Source of the DNA: Parasponia andersonii
Lineage: Eukaryota; Streptophyta; Magnoliopsida; Rosales; Cannabaceae
Assembly: GCA_002914805.1 (NCBI GenBank)
Contig: JXTB01000052.1
Coordinates: forward strand, 686,712 to 750,711
Length of the DNA: 64,000 bases
Reading direction: 5' to 3'
Shown: in pieces, positions 22,397 through 34,900 of the stretch
Position numbering within the stretch: position 1 is the first letter of the stretch
Layout of the letters: every line of letters begins with the position of its first letter
The notes under the pieces: generated by a model
Database searches by the model: none
Told to the model about the DNA's origin: nothing
Seen by the model: only the letters and a program-made list of their open reading frames with translations
Position numbers and translations under genes: made by a program

Positions 22397-24323
22397 CCTC
22401 GTCTCTCTCACTCTCTCGGCCAAAGGAAGCCGCGCCGCCGTCTAAGCTCCGTCTGACCGAGCAGATCACTGGTGAGCCTCCCCCGCGCCACCACGAGCCG
22501 GTCGCCAGCCGTCGGAGCAGCCGCCATTGACGGAGAAGACGAAAGGAGCCGTTCGAATTTTTCATCGCCGGCGAAGATTCCGGTGTCCATTCGACTCCAA
22601 ACCTGTCCCGTTGGATTCGTATCGTCGCAAGGATCAACAAGGTATATATATCTCAATCCCATGCTGTCCGAATCAAAAATTACCATTTTTGAGTATTTTG
22701 AGTTTTTGAATTTTAGTTTTCGATCTGGCCGTTGGATTGTATTTTTGACTACATTTTTGGAATGTACTCGGAAAATGGAGAAGTTTGATATATATATATA
22801 TATATATATATTGTGTAGTTTGGTGAGCGGCACAAAAATCGAGATCAGACGGTCAAGATTTTGTCTCGTTTTGCGTGCCACCGGTCCGGTGTGGACCCGG
22901 ACCCGAATTGGACAAGTTATATGTTTAACCTAGCTATTTTGGATGCTAGGAATTTAGTGAAGAGATCACTTTGTGGAATTGAAGCTTCGGTGATAAAGTT
23001 GGTTTTTCGCACGAGGACGATCGAGGGCTTGGAATTGGTTCCTGACCCTCAGGGCGATCGTCAACGACACCTTAAGGACTCAATAGCATGGTGTCGCTAT
23101 TCTGTTGAGGTAGGAGTTTAGTTACCTTCGTTTTATATCATTTTTGAGTTAAAACTTATTTTCTGCAGCATATAAGAACAAGTGTGTTTTTAATGATTTG
23201 AATTATATGTGATGGAATTTGGTTATGCGATATATACTATACTGTTCTGGGAATTTGCTGTGTGCAGGTTATTTTGGGTATATCAAAAATAGGGCCGTTA
23301 TGCTGCCCGTTTTTCTATAAAACCCTATTATGTATGTTTTACTGAAAAATCAGACTACAGTAGTTTTTATACTTCAGTTTTGTATTGCACGTGTCATAGG
23401 ATCATACATGAGCACCGTGTTAGCATCGTTGGTATTACAGTGTGGCACTGCATGCCTCACCATTGGTGAAAGTCCGTAAACTCGCGCGAGGTCTTGTTAC
23501 TTCTGATTACCTCCCCATTTGGTAGGTGAAGGCAATTCGGTTGCCTCTCCAGGTTTAGTAGGCGACTTATGGGTGTCCCCTCTGGGTATGGGCTTAGGTA
23601 TCAGGCAGGCTGTTAGGTACACTTAGTGCCATCATTCTGTTTTTCCACAGATGAGAGGATGTGAGCTCATGGGTATGGGTCGATTTGTGTCATGTGCATA
23701 TGGAGTGATGGTTTTGATTACACTGTTTTATATATATTAGCTCCCGGTTTGGATTATATATATACGTGTGTGTATGTTTTGGATTTGAACTAACCATGCA
23801 GGAGATTCCCATCACTGAACTGTTTTTCCCCGAGGTAACTATTTTCTTACTGGGCATTGTATGCTCACCCCCTTACCTTCCTCCTCAGGTAGTGTCCAGT
23901 GCGATCTTGGTGATCAAGAGGAGTAAGAGGTCATCCTGATTGCGGTTCGTCTCTTGGTAATGCTAGGAGTTTGTTGTCGTAGTCTTTGGACTATTTGGAA
24001 TTTTGTGTTAGCATTGAAACAAGATTACTGCTTTCTATTTTATCTGCAAACTTATGTATGTCATTCTGGTGTTTGACTTTTTGGTGGATGATGATAATGC
24101 TGGGTTTTGTATTTAATTTCATGCTTTAAGTAATTGTTCAATTTATGTTTGGTGGTGTATACGAACTGTGGGAGAGGTTCACGAGATAGAATTCTGATTA
24201 TTTTATTTAAATGGACCGTTTTTATAAAAACTATAACTTTTGACACTTTTCAAATAAATTAAGGAATTTCCCACCTTTGTGAAATTCCCCTTCTGCCACT
24301 AGCCCGGATTTTGGGTCGTGACA
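22224..24323. mobile_element. 2.1-kb solo LTR (long-LTR family)
   Basis: Begins TGTAAAAACCC, ends GGGTCGTGACA, and is flanked by TATTG on both sides (22219-22223, 24324-24328). Unit 1 has the uninterrupted site AAATATTGTCTTTTTG near 8163. It has no reverse transcriptase or integrase, so a solo LTR fits best; a short non-autonomous element is possible. It contains a (CT)n tract and an unusually G+C-rich patch at about 22420-22620, a clear contrast with the surroundings. Two relatives in the same orientation lie at 1-91 and 61435-63361. Open frames within are not coding by any recognised motif. Confidence 0.78.
22346..22389. repeat. (CT)n microsatellite in the solo LTR
   Basis: About 44 bases of CT dinucleotide repeat, inside a longer pyrimidine-rich stretch (22300-22420). 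Confidence 0.9.
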
Positions 24324-25778
24324 TATTGTCTTTTTGCTGCTTTTTGTTTTAGTTCTTTAATTTAAGGTCACATGGAAAAATGAAGATTAGATTTCCAGTC
24401 CATGTCAAGAGATCAAAGATCTAGAGCGGTAAAATAAAATCCTAGTGTTAGCAAACTAGAGTATACAGAGATATATTCCTCATAAATATATGAATAATTA
24501 AAGTAGCGGTTGATTTTAGTTAATTTGCTTTGTTTTGGAAGAGATTTTGTTTTGGAGACATTGAAATAAGCAGTATTATTTATTCATGGATATAGAAACT
24601 ACTTAAAATTCTGAAATACGAATTATATGGCGATATTTAGTGCCGCTACTATTTAAACCAATAGTAGAATATATAGGGATTCCTCGTATACACATAATTA
24701 GCGTGAGATCAATATTAAATATGGATGGGTGCTGCGGGGTTGCTTAAAAAATAATTGTCCAACTTTTTTAAAAGAAGTCCGTTAAATATCATATACATTA
24801 TTGTTGGTGTGAATTTTGATTTTGTATCTTGAATTATGTGACCTTTGAGGAGGAATAAAAAACTTATATCAACTGTAATTTTCAGTTCTATCTATAATAA
24901 ATTCTAATTAACTATAATTTATGTGATGTGAAGTACTTATTCAATTTAAGAATAAAAAAGTGATGAAGAAAGTTCTATATCAGGATAATTTATTAGAGAA
25001 ATCTGGCATTACAGGTCAGACTATTGATATAAAAACGTTCCATTGTTCTTTGTCAAAGATCAGATTACCCAGCTGTCAAACAATAAAAGAAAAAAGTAAA
25101 AGAAAAAAAATATTAACGTTGTAAATTGGAAAAAGGTTGAAATCTTATTACTAGGCAATATATTAATTTAAGGATAGGCGACACGCAAAGAATTGCTATT
25201 TAAACTCTATTTTATGGACCGGTTCTTGAATTTTCAAATGGTAGTGTATATAAATATTGACTTACATTGAACATTCCATAAAATGACAACATAAAATGGG
25301 ACCAATATATATATAGGCACTACATATTTTTATTTAATATTATTTTATTTAATTAAAATTCATCACACATATTTTTTTTATGGTAAAAATTAGAGAGAAA
25401 AATATTAAATAATATGTACTTATCAAATTTAAAACCATCAACCTTATCAAATTATCCCTCAGTTTCAAATAGAACAAACCCAAAATTTTTAATATCTTCT
25501 CATTCAAACTCTACTTATTTCAAATTTCAGGAACTTCTCTCTCTTATTTCAGTTTTTTCAATTTTTAAGTTATTAAAAATTTATGTAATAATCTTTTTTA
25601 ATCTTTTAAATACAGATTCTTGAGGTTTCAAACTATCATCAATAATACTGAGGCACAGAAAGTGAGACAAGAGAGGAACGAAGTGACACTGTAAAGGTTT
25701 GGACAATAGATCCTGAAGTCATTGATTTGGCGTTTGGCTCGTAAAGTGGTGTGAAATACTCATATCATTAGTCTGATC
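24324..25778. repeat. duplication unit 2, last segment
   Basis: Collinear with unit 1 from about 8166 to 10152, ending at GTCTGATC. It lacks the 70-bp local repeat of unit 1 and about 450 bp around the CACTA 5' terminus (junction near 25422). 25300-25422 is the matching part of the MITE-like repeat. No gene. Confidence 0.82.
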
Positions 25779-26220
25779 TACAAAAAGACCTATTAGGTAG
25801 TTAAGACTTTTTAGAAGACTGTAACCTACACTGATCGAGTATGCGGCCAAGCACATAGAGAGAGAAAGACGAAATATACTATGTCGCTTCTTAGAGGAGT
25901 GACGTGGTATCTCTCAAAAATAATATGATAGGACTCTAATAATTGATAATTTATGGTCTATCATGTCCTTTTTATACAAATAACGTAGTAAGCTAGTATA
26001 CCATATTGCTTTCTATATAAGAGACGTAATAGGCCTTCATACCACATCATTTTTAAAGCAATGTAGTATAATATGAGGCTATCATGTCATCTATTTTCAC
26101 ATTGTTTATAGAGTGACATGATTTTGTGGTATAATATGAGGCTATCATGTCATCCATTTTCACATTGTTTATAGAGTGACATGATTTTCTATAGAGCGAC
26201 GTGAAAATTTTTTTCTGTAA
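25779..26220 (+). mobile_element. CACTA-like transposon, 3' part
   Basis: Continues the CACTA element beyond the duplicated segment. It has GAGTGACGTGG/GAGCGACGTG subterminal motifs and ends TTTTTTTCTGTAA, close to the reverse complement of a CACTACAGAAAAA terminus with the last bases changed. Right after it the MITE-like repeat resumes. A 63-bp direct tandem repeat lies at 26066-26128 and 26129-26191. Confidence 0.5.
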
Positions 26221-26300
26221 TAATATGGATTATGATTCAACAATTAAAAAAAATATCTATAAATAAATTAAAAAAATACCTATTAAATTAGGAAGATATA

Positions 26301-26377
26301 TATTAGGAGCGGAGATTGAACTTATATTAGACTCTTCTCATTACGAGGAGCTAGTTATCATTACGCTATGTTAGGCG
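26301..26377 (-). repeat. SINE-like tRNA-derived fragment
   Basis: On the minus strand, a TAGCGTAATGATAACTAGC box is followed about 25 bases later by AAGTTCAATCTCC, resembling RNA polymerase III A and B boxes. The layout is shared with 49545-49625. Weak evidence. Confidence 0.3.
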
Positions 26378-26542
26378 ATTAAAACAACCCCTTTTCTTTG
26401 CTTTCGCTTTTCACTTATTAAGATATCATCCTAACCAAAAAAAAAAAAACTCATTCAGTCGTACAAACTCAATCTTTCGCGAACTTTAGCCGAGTTAGAT
26501 AACTGACAAGATAATCTTTCACAGTGAAAAGCCTGATCCTCG

Positions 26543-29500
26543 ATGGAGTTTCTCTTCCAACATCTAGACACTGCCATAGCAGGATTTATCGCCATACTTC
26601 TCTTTTCCTATTTATTAATATTCGGAAAGAAACCCTCTAGAATTTCCAAACCACCTGAAGCTGCCGGAGGATGGCCCATAATCGGCCATCTCCATCTACT
26701 AGGAGGATCCCACCATCTTCCTCACATAGCACTGGCCAACTTGGCTGACAAATATGGACCTGCTTTCACCATCCGGGTCGGACTTCATCCTACTCTTGTA
26801 ATAAGTAGTCGTGAGCTAGCTAAAGAGTGCTTCACCACAAACGATCTAGCTGTCTCCACTCGTCCCAAATTAATCGGCGCCGAGGTCTTGGGATGGAACT
26901 ACCTCAGCTTCGGGTTCGCACCCTATGGCCGCTTCTGGCGTGAACTTCGCAAGATTACAGCGTCAGAACTACTTTCGAATATCCGACTCGAACAACTCCG
27001 ACATGTTCGCGAGTCCGAAGTAGAGAGCTTCTTGAAAGAGATTTACAAGAAATGGACAAAGAAATCAACAGAAAGCGGCTCGGACGACGTTGACCATGTG
27101 TCGGTCGAGATGAAAACGTGGATAGGAGACATAAACCTAAACGTGAGTCTTCGACTGGTGGCCGGAAAGCGCTACTTTGGTGTCGATTCGAGGGATGATG
27201 AGAAAGAGGCTCGGCGATGCAAGGAGGCCATGAGGGAACTCTTTCATTTGACTGGACTTTTTTTGGTTGGGGACGCTATTCCTTTTCTTAGGTGGTTGGA
27301 TTTTGGTGGACACGAGAAAGCCATGAGGGAGACACAGAAGGAATTGGAGTGTTTAGCTGAGGAATGGTTAGTTGAACATCGACGGAGGAGAGATTCTGGT
27401 GAGTTTCATGGAGAGAATGACTTCATGGACGTCATGATGTCGAAACTTGAATCTTCTGATCTTGCTGGTTATGATGCCGATACTGTCAACAAAGCTACAT
27501 CAATGGTCTGTGTATACTATACTCTTTTAACCAACAATTTTATTAGTATGAGCAACTATAATATTGCTGTCTAGCTATGAATGTCACCTAATATACTGAT
27601 TTTTTAACCGAGGGATTGAAAAAAAAAATTAATCCGTTTGTGGGTTTTATAATATATATATCAAATTAAAATTATTAAAAATATTTTTAATTCTTTAAAA
27701 TTATCGATTAGCATCCCGTACAAAAATAGTCGAAGTACAACTATCTTAATTAATAAATGGTCTGTGTCGACCTCTTATGAATTCAGCTATAACAGTTTTA
27801 AAATACACAATTTTTTCTTTTAATTTTTGTATACTATTTCTTTAGTTAAAACATATATTCACCTTCAGCTTTTAACTTCAATTTGACTATATATATTTAT
27901 ATGGATCGACGGGGTTTAGATAGAAAGATATAAATAGAATATTTTATTTGATATTAGTAAAAATGTGTGTATTTTTTTAATTATTATATTTTTTTTTGCA
28001 AAAAAGACTTAGGTCGTTCTTTACATGATCCCTTTTAGGTAATTATAAATTTATATTACATTTGATTTCTGATCCAAATGCAATGTAATATGACAGCACC
28101 CACGTATCAAAGGATTTCTTATTATATTAAATAACCTGACTGCTTCATAATTTGCTGATCCACAAATTATAATATAAAGAGCACATAAAATTACTCAACG
28201 ATTTCTAATTAATTAGTGAAATTACTTTAGTATTTCATTTTAATACTTCTGGTTTTTTTTTTTTCCTTTCTGGCTTGAAGAGTGTTTAATATAAATACTT
28301 ATAATTTTTTTTTATTTTTTTTTAAAAAATGGGGCTTAATTAATGACCATCATTTATTCCAAATTTAAAGGAAAATAACACACACATTCTACTAAGGTTT
28401 GAACTCCTGAACCACCAAATTCACGTACACATTTCTCAAATTTTAGACTAACTGAACTAGCTTAATTGGCAAAATGAAAATGCTGAAATATAAATACTTA
28501 TAATATGTATAAAGCGCACACAAAATTTTACTGCAAGATCATATCTTATGACATAAAATTACGTAAATGTTTTTTTAAAAAAATGATTACTAATGGAGAG
28601 GCACGTATCAATCTCTCTTTCCCTCTGTCTGAAATATGTATTATATATATATATACGATTGATGTCCGTATTTTCTTTTCTTTTTTTTTAAAAAAAAAAT
28701 ATTAATTCATGTCTTTATTTCTGTTTTTTTTTTTTTTTTTTTTTTTTCAGGAAATTCATGTCCGTTTTACTATAGCAAATTTATAGATCATCTGCTAGTA
28801 CTAATTACCGTATCCAATGTTTTATCTTCATGTTTGGTGAATAGTTTAATAATTTTATTCTTTACTTGATAAAGCCATAGGGATAAAAACATCAATCAAA
28901 AGCAGAAAAAGACATCTTAATATAAACACTCAGTGTGACTTTTCTAAAAATAATTAACTAGTCATGATCAATAAAGACTAGTTCGATTTTTCTTTCTGCA
29001 CTCTAGAATTTAACTAAAATGGCTCTTTGCAGAACCTTATCGCAGGAGGCACCGACACCACTACGGTAACCTTAGTGTGGGCTCTCTCGCTAGTGTTGAA
29101 CCACAAAAGCGTCCTGAAGAAAATTCAGGAGGAACTGGACCACATTGTTGGTAAGGAAAGGCTAGTCAACGAATCGGATATCACCAATTTGGTGTATCTA
29201 CAAGCCGTGGTCAAAGAGACACTAAGGTTATACCCAGCTGGACCACTTTCGGGGCCACGAGAGTTCACCAAAGACTGCACCATAGGCGGCTATCATGTCC
29301 AGAAAGGCACCCGCCTGATCACCAACCTTTGGAAGATCCAAACGGACCCCCGAATATGGCCCGACCCGATGGAGTTTAAGCCGGAGCGGTTTCTGACCAC
29401 ACACAAGGATGTTGATGTCAAGGGCAAGCATTTTGAGCTTATCCCTTTCGGAGGTGGCCGAAGGTCGTGCCCTGGAATTACTTTTGGCCTTCAAATGACT

Positions 29501-29656
29501 CAATTGGTGTTAGCTGCGTTGCTTCAAGCGTTCGAGGTCTCGACCGATGGACCAGTGGACATGACTGCCATTTTTGGACTAACAAATGAGAAAGCCACTC
29601 CGCTTGAAGTTCTTGTCAAACCGCGATTATATGTTATTCCTTCTCTCTACGGTTGA
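26543..29656 (+). CDS. CYP82-family cytochrome P450 (gene B), intact
   Basis: Exons 26543-27505 and 29033-29656, with a 1,527-bp phase-0 intron (GTCTGT ... TTTGCAG) at the same position as in the other loci. Predicted protein 528 residues. N-terminal anchor about 11-27, hinge [14 protein letters not shown] (42-55), WRELR (132-136), GGTDTT in the I-helix (326-331), ETLR (383-386), PERF (438-441), haem loop [10 protein letters not shown] (460-469, Cys467). The end reads [10 protein letters not shown] instead of the usual RLPxELY, a small C-terminal change. All catalytic motifs are present, so it is probably functional. It is clearly diverged from gene A and from C/D, so it is an older duplicate. 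Substrate unknown. The 1.5-kb intron is A+T-rich with long T runs (28722-28747) and no recognised element. Confidence 0.95.
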
Positions 29657-29860
29657 AGTGATCAGAGGCTTAAATCATTGTTTGCCGTGAAGGGAAGGAA
29701 ATATCTGGATGAGGATATCTATAATTACTTTAATTTTCCAGTTGTTGTCAGTTTATATAGTTACACTTGAAAATGGCTAAATATTACCACTAGGGATAAT
29801 CATAACTGATCGAGCTAGGACGGACTTTTATCATAATTGCTTACATAGTAGGAATTCCAA

Positions 29861-29866
29861 AATAAA
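29861..29866 (+). terminator. candidate polyadenylation signal of gene B
   Basis: AATAAA about 205 bases after the stop codon at 29656. Confidence 0.35.
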
Positions 29867-30565
29867 AGAGATGCGATTGTGCTTTGTGCGTTTCTCTTGT
29901 GTTTCTTTAAAGACTTAGTTCCATAAAGCAAAGAGAAGTGATTGAAATGTGGTTTTCATGGAGTTTACTCTTTCTTTGGTGTAGTATTGGTGGACTAAAA
30001 GTGACTTGGCTTTGCCAAAAGAAAAATTACAAAGAAAATATAAAAAATGATTAACGGTTCTTTAGATTTGAAATGAAAAGGCCGAAAAATTCACATTATC
30101 AGGACTAGCGACGACCGCACCGGCATGTTTGGTTGATGCAGATTTTGGAATGAAACGGTGATTTTTTTTCATGATACATTTCATTTTAGGTTGGATTTGA
30201 CCGTATGAATTAAGATTAAATTTTAATTTCATTATTTGACCAGATTGTTATTCTTTTCAAAAGGGCAAGGAATTATAATTTCATATTTTAATCAAGGTTA
30301 AAAATTCATCTTTTCCATTTTGCTTTAATAGGATATCTAAAATTAAGAATTTTTCATTAATTAATAAAATATTTATTATATTCCACCGCACTAATTCAAC
30401 AAAACGATTAATGTAATATTATTATTTTTATTCTTATTCTAATTCTACCTTATTACAATTTTTATTACTTTTTGTTTGCAGCTCCTGTCGCAATTTTTTT
30501 TTTTTTTTCCAGGTAAGTCCACTGGATTTTAGGATAATAATGGGCTTTACTTTGGGCTCGATGGA

Positions 30566-30586
30566 GTGACGTGCACGTGACGTCAC
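30566..30586. promoter_or_regulatory. ACGT-element cluster (G-box plus TGACGTCA)
   Basis: Within 21 bases lie CACGTG (30574-30579) and TGACGTCA (30578-30585), overlapping by two bases, preceded by another GTGACGTG. These are palindromic cores bound by plant bZIP/bHLH factors. It lies 0.9 kb after gene B and 1.3 kb before gene C, so a role for either gene is only possible. Confidence 0.3.
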
Positions 30587-31906
30587 ACGAAAGGGTTAAA
30601 TCCATTTTGCCCGTTGGTACTGCGATTCGCAGTTGTGCACCTAATTCTCGCGCATGGGGTGCTCATGCGCTTAGAGCAGGTTTGGCAGTTGTCACTTTGT
30701 TAGTAACGTAAAGACTCCGTTATTAGAGCAAGAGGTATGGGTTCAAAACCCCACCTTTCTCCACCTTTTTCTCTCCACTCATTTGTAATATAAAAAAAAG
30801 AAAAAACTAAATATACAACTGTTACTGTTTATATCCTGCTCCACAATAAATACCACTTTGGCCAGATATAATTATGGAATTAACCTCATGATAACTTTAA
30901 GGTCTTAAAAGTTGAAGAGTAATATTGATTCCAGGGAAAAAAAAAAAAGTCGAAGAGTAATATTGACTTTCCAGCAGCCAAAAAAATGGTAAATGTCGGG
31001 GGGAAAAAAAAAAAAACAAATACAGCCACCAACATCAAGAACTTAATCACCCTGACAATGTAGTTAATGAACCAGTTCCATTTTTAGAACAGAGCATTAG
31101 TTTTTAATTAAAAGACACAAATCAAAGATTCTGAAAGAATATACATATTAATAAATAACTGAATGAGAGAAGTTTGAATAATGAAATATTGGGTATCAAT
31201 GAAGAATCACTAACCTGAGCTGATTCGAAACCGAGATCTCGATATAATGGAAAGTGAAAAAAAAAAAAACACTTAGAAAGATTTTATTTTCCCGACCCAT
31301 CATCCACTAGTTAATTGATGATGAGTCTATACTCCACAGATACCAATATATTACAAAAAAAAAATTAGTGAATAACGATAAATTGGCACGTAATTTTCAA
31401 CTTTTAACAGAATAATACTAATAATAATTATAATAACAAATATATAAAACATTGAAATGGGATATAAAAAAAAAAGCATTGATTTGATACTTTATTTTAT
31501 ATTTTCTTTTGTTTTGCCTTTATAATTAAGTCCATAAAGCATAAACTGATAAACATTAGTGCGTAGAGTCGTTTCCTTATACCAGATTTGTATTATATAG
31601 ACCATAGTTCTAGGTGGGGGCCGTAGGCTGTTAGCAACCTGTTGTTGTCATGCCATTAACTTGGACAAGATATGCGTTCTTATCTTGTCTCTGAATGATT
31701 GGTGTAATTTGGACAAAACTTGCCTTCGCTTCCACACAAATCTATTAAAAGTAAAAAAAAAAAAAAAGTGTCGTCGGCCAAGGCGGACGCTTGATAGTTT
31801 ATGCCTCATAGTAAGCAAATTAAAATATAGTGTGTTTTTTTCAGTTCCGAAATCCAGGCAAAACTAGTTTCTTTATTTTGCCTTTGGTAATCTTTTGGTT
31901 GCAATA

Positions 31907-34900
31907 ATGGATTTTCTAACTCTTGATCATCGAAATCCAAACACTATCTTGGCTGGAATTTGTGCCACACTCCTTATTTGGTATTGCTTATCACGAAAGT
32001 GGGGAGTTGGGAGGGAAAAGCCAACGAAAATGGCACCTGAAGCTGCTGGAGGTTGGCCTATATTTGGTCACCTTCCCTTGTTAAGGGGACCTACGCCTTC
32101 CCACATCACTCTGGGAGCCATGGCCGACCAATATGGACCGATCTTCAACATACGGCTCGGCTCGGTTCGAGGTTTGGTGGTGAGCAGTTCGGAGATGGCT
32201 AAGGAATGCTTTACCACCAACGACTTGGGCTTAGCCTCACGTCCAAAACTGATAATCGGCGAGCACATCGGCTACAACTACGCCATGTTTGCTTTCGCAT
32301 CGCACGGACCATTTTGGCGTGAGATTCGCAGGATAGCCACGGTGGAGTTGCTCTCGAACCGCCGGCTCGAGCTGCTTAAACACATTCGGCTCTCCGAAGT
32401 AGCCACTTTCCTGAAAGAACTACACAAACATTGGAATACGACTACCAAATGGAATAACGACGTCGTTTTGGTGGAGTTGAAGCAGTGGTTCTGGGACTTG
32501 AATCTCAACGTGATTCTTAGGATGATTGCCGGGAAGCGATACTCGGCTTCTAATAATGATGTTAGCGGTAGCTGCGATGATCATGATAAAGAAGGGCGGC
32601 GAATCCAGAGGGCAATAAAGGAATTTCTTGATCTTTTGGGGACTTTTATTCCAGGAGATGTCATTCCTTTTCTTCGGTGGTTAGATTTAGGGGGCTATGA
32701 GAAGGCCATGAAGAAAACCGCAAAGGAATTGGATACTCTTCTTAGTGAATGGTTGGATGAGCATAAGCGAAAGAAAGGGGCACATATAATAAAGAGTCAT
32801 GAGAACAGAAACGAGCAAGATTTTATGGATGTGATGCTTTCTTTGCTTGAAGGTTCAGACCTTTCGGGTTATGATCCTGATACAATCAACAAAGCCACAA
32901 GTTTGGTATGTACATTAATATTCCTTTATCCGTTATATATGTGGCTTAGACATGGAACATGACTATTACGAACCATCCTATAACTAATTCATTTATCAAA
33001 TAGTTGATAATCACTCAATCGAATATGGTCCAGGAGAATATATATATATATATATTAGCTGCATATGATATGTTGGAAATATGATATGTTGGAAATAGGA
33101 GATTTTCAAGGACTAAAAAGATTAAGAAAGAAACTAGTGAGAATTTTAGTAGAAGAGAAGAATTTGTATTATTATTTGAATTGTTTCTCTTTTGTTTGAT
33201 ACAAAATGAGAGGAAGATCACTCTATTTATACTATTCCAAGGATGATCTATGTAACTTTCACCACTTAATTAATTATACAAAATGCAAGAGTAATCTAGC
33301 AAATACAAGAATATTCTAGAAACTTGAATATTAAACTATGGGCTATTAGACACACACACACTAAAACAAGCCCAACTCACAATACAAGCCTAAATAATTA
33401 AACTATGGCCCAATAGGTCACAAAAAAAAAGTTTATTTCTAATACCCCCTTAAACTTGATTTGTGACACCTAAAAAATTTCTTAACTTAAGAAAATCTTC
33501 ATGCTTGAGTGATTTCGTAAAAATATCTGCTACTTGATCTTGAGTCTTCACATACTTTAGTTGTACATCTTTTCTTGTAACACATTCCCTTATATAATAG
33601 TAGTGGGTATCGATGTGCTTGCTTCTATCATGGAAGAAGGGATTCTTTGATAAAGCAATTGCTGATTTATTGTCAATATAGATCTCAGTGGGATCATTTT
33701 GCGGAATGCATAGTTTCTTTAACAAATTTCTTAGCCAAATCGCATGACAGATACATGATATAGCTGCAACATACTCTGCTTCACAACTTGAAAGTATGAT
33801 GATTGGTTGCTTCTTAGACATCCATGTGAAAGTAGTGTCTCCCATAAAGAATATAAAACCACTTGTACTTTTTCGATCATCTAAGCCTCCACTCCAATCA
33901 CTATCACTATAACCCACAAGATTATAGTTATTAGATGATGAATATCGTAAGTCAAAATTAGTTGTACTTTAAATATATCGAAGGATTCTTTTGGCAATTT
34001 TCAAGTGAGTGATAGTTGAAGATTCTATGTAACGACTGACCAGGGCCATAGCATAGAGAATGTCAGGTCTTGTGCAAGTCAGGTAGTGTAAACTTCCAAC
34101 TAAGCTCTTATAGAGTGTTGGATCCACTTTTTCTCCTTCATCATGCTTTGATAGCTTGACTCCACATTCGATCAGTGTATTGACAGCCTTACAATCATTC
34201 ATCTTGAACTTCTTGATGATCTCCTTAGCATAGCCTTCTTGTGAAATGAAAATTCTATTTTTTTCTTGCTTCACTTCTATGCCAAGATAGTAACACATGA
34301 GTCCGATGTCAGTCATCTCGAACTCCTTTGTCATTGTTTTCTTAAACTCTTCGAACATGGACGGATTACTCCCCGTGAAGGTCAGATCATCGACATAGAG
34401 GCACGCGATCAAGATATCTCCATCTTTTACTTTGATGTACAACGTATGCTCATAAGGACATTTAATGAAGTTATTATCTTGGAAGTACTTGTCAATGCCT
34501 ATTCCATGCTCTTGGTACTTGCTTTAACCCATAAAGGGCCTTCTTCAACTTCAGGACCTTATCTTCTTGTCCCTTAATTTCATACCCAGACAATTTCTTT
34601 GTATAGACTTCCTTTTCAAGGACTCCATTTAAGAAAACAGACTTAACATCTGATGAATTTTCCATTTATTTTGAGCAGCCAATGAGATGATCAATCATAC
34701 CGTTTCTAGACGGGCGACAGGAGCAAATATCTCATCATAGTCTAAGCCGAGTTTTTGACTGTATCCCTTTGCGACAAATCTTGCCTTATATCTCTCCACT
34801 TCTCCTTTAGCATTCTTTTTAGCCTTGTAAACCTATTTCATGCCGATTGCTTTGTGCTCTTTTGGAAATGTAGCAAGCTCCCATGTATCATTCTTTGTGA

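Larger units (their letters stand above)
10161..25778. repeat. tandem duplication, unit 2, expanded by three TEs
   Basis: Second copy of 7133-10152. Its pieces are 10161-10301, 16063-16288, 21617-22223 and 24324-25778, separated by a copia element, a gypsy element and a solo LTR. Joining the pieces restores the unit 1 order, and each insertion has its own short target duplication. Relative to unit 1, about 450 bp (near 9354-9803, including the CACTA 5' terminus) is missing near 25422. Confidence 0.85.
29657..31906. other. intergenic region between genes B and C
   Basis: 3' end of gene B and upstream region of gene C. Mostly A+T-rich with homopolymer runs and no supported gene. 30566-30586 holds an ACGT-type regulatory cluster. 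30690-30765 contains GGTTCAAAACC followed by a pyrimidine tail, perhaps a weak SINE trace. A TATA-like ATTATATAGACC lies near 31591, about 300 bp upstream of the gene C ATG, and could be its promoter. Confidence 0.4.

Noticed and set aside
22408..22933. Overlapping frames of about 150 codons on both strands in the solo LTR
   Set aside because: They lie in a low-complexity and G+C-rich LTR patch, overlap each other on both strands and show no domain.
26543..27574. Reading gene B exon 1 to its in-frame stop at 27574 as a complete protein
   Set aside because: The frame past 27505 is intron; without exon 2 the I-helix, ExxR and haem loop would be absent, and the other loci share the splice position.
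30690..30765. tRNA gene suggested by GGTTCAAAACC
   Set aside because: No cloverleaf arms can be formed around it; at most a SINE trace.
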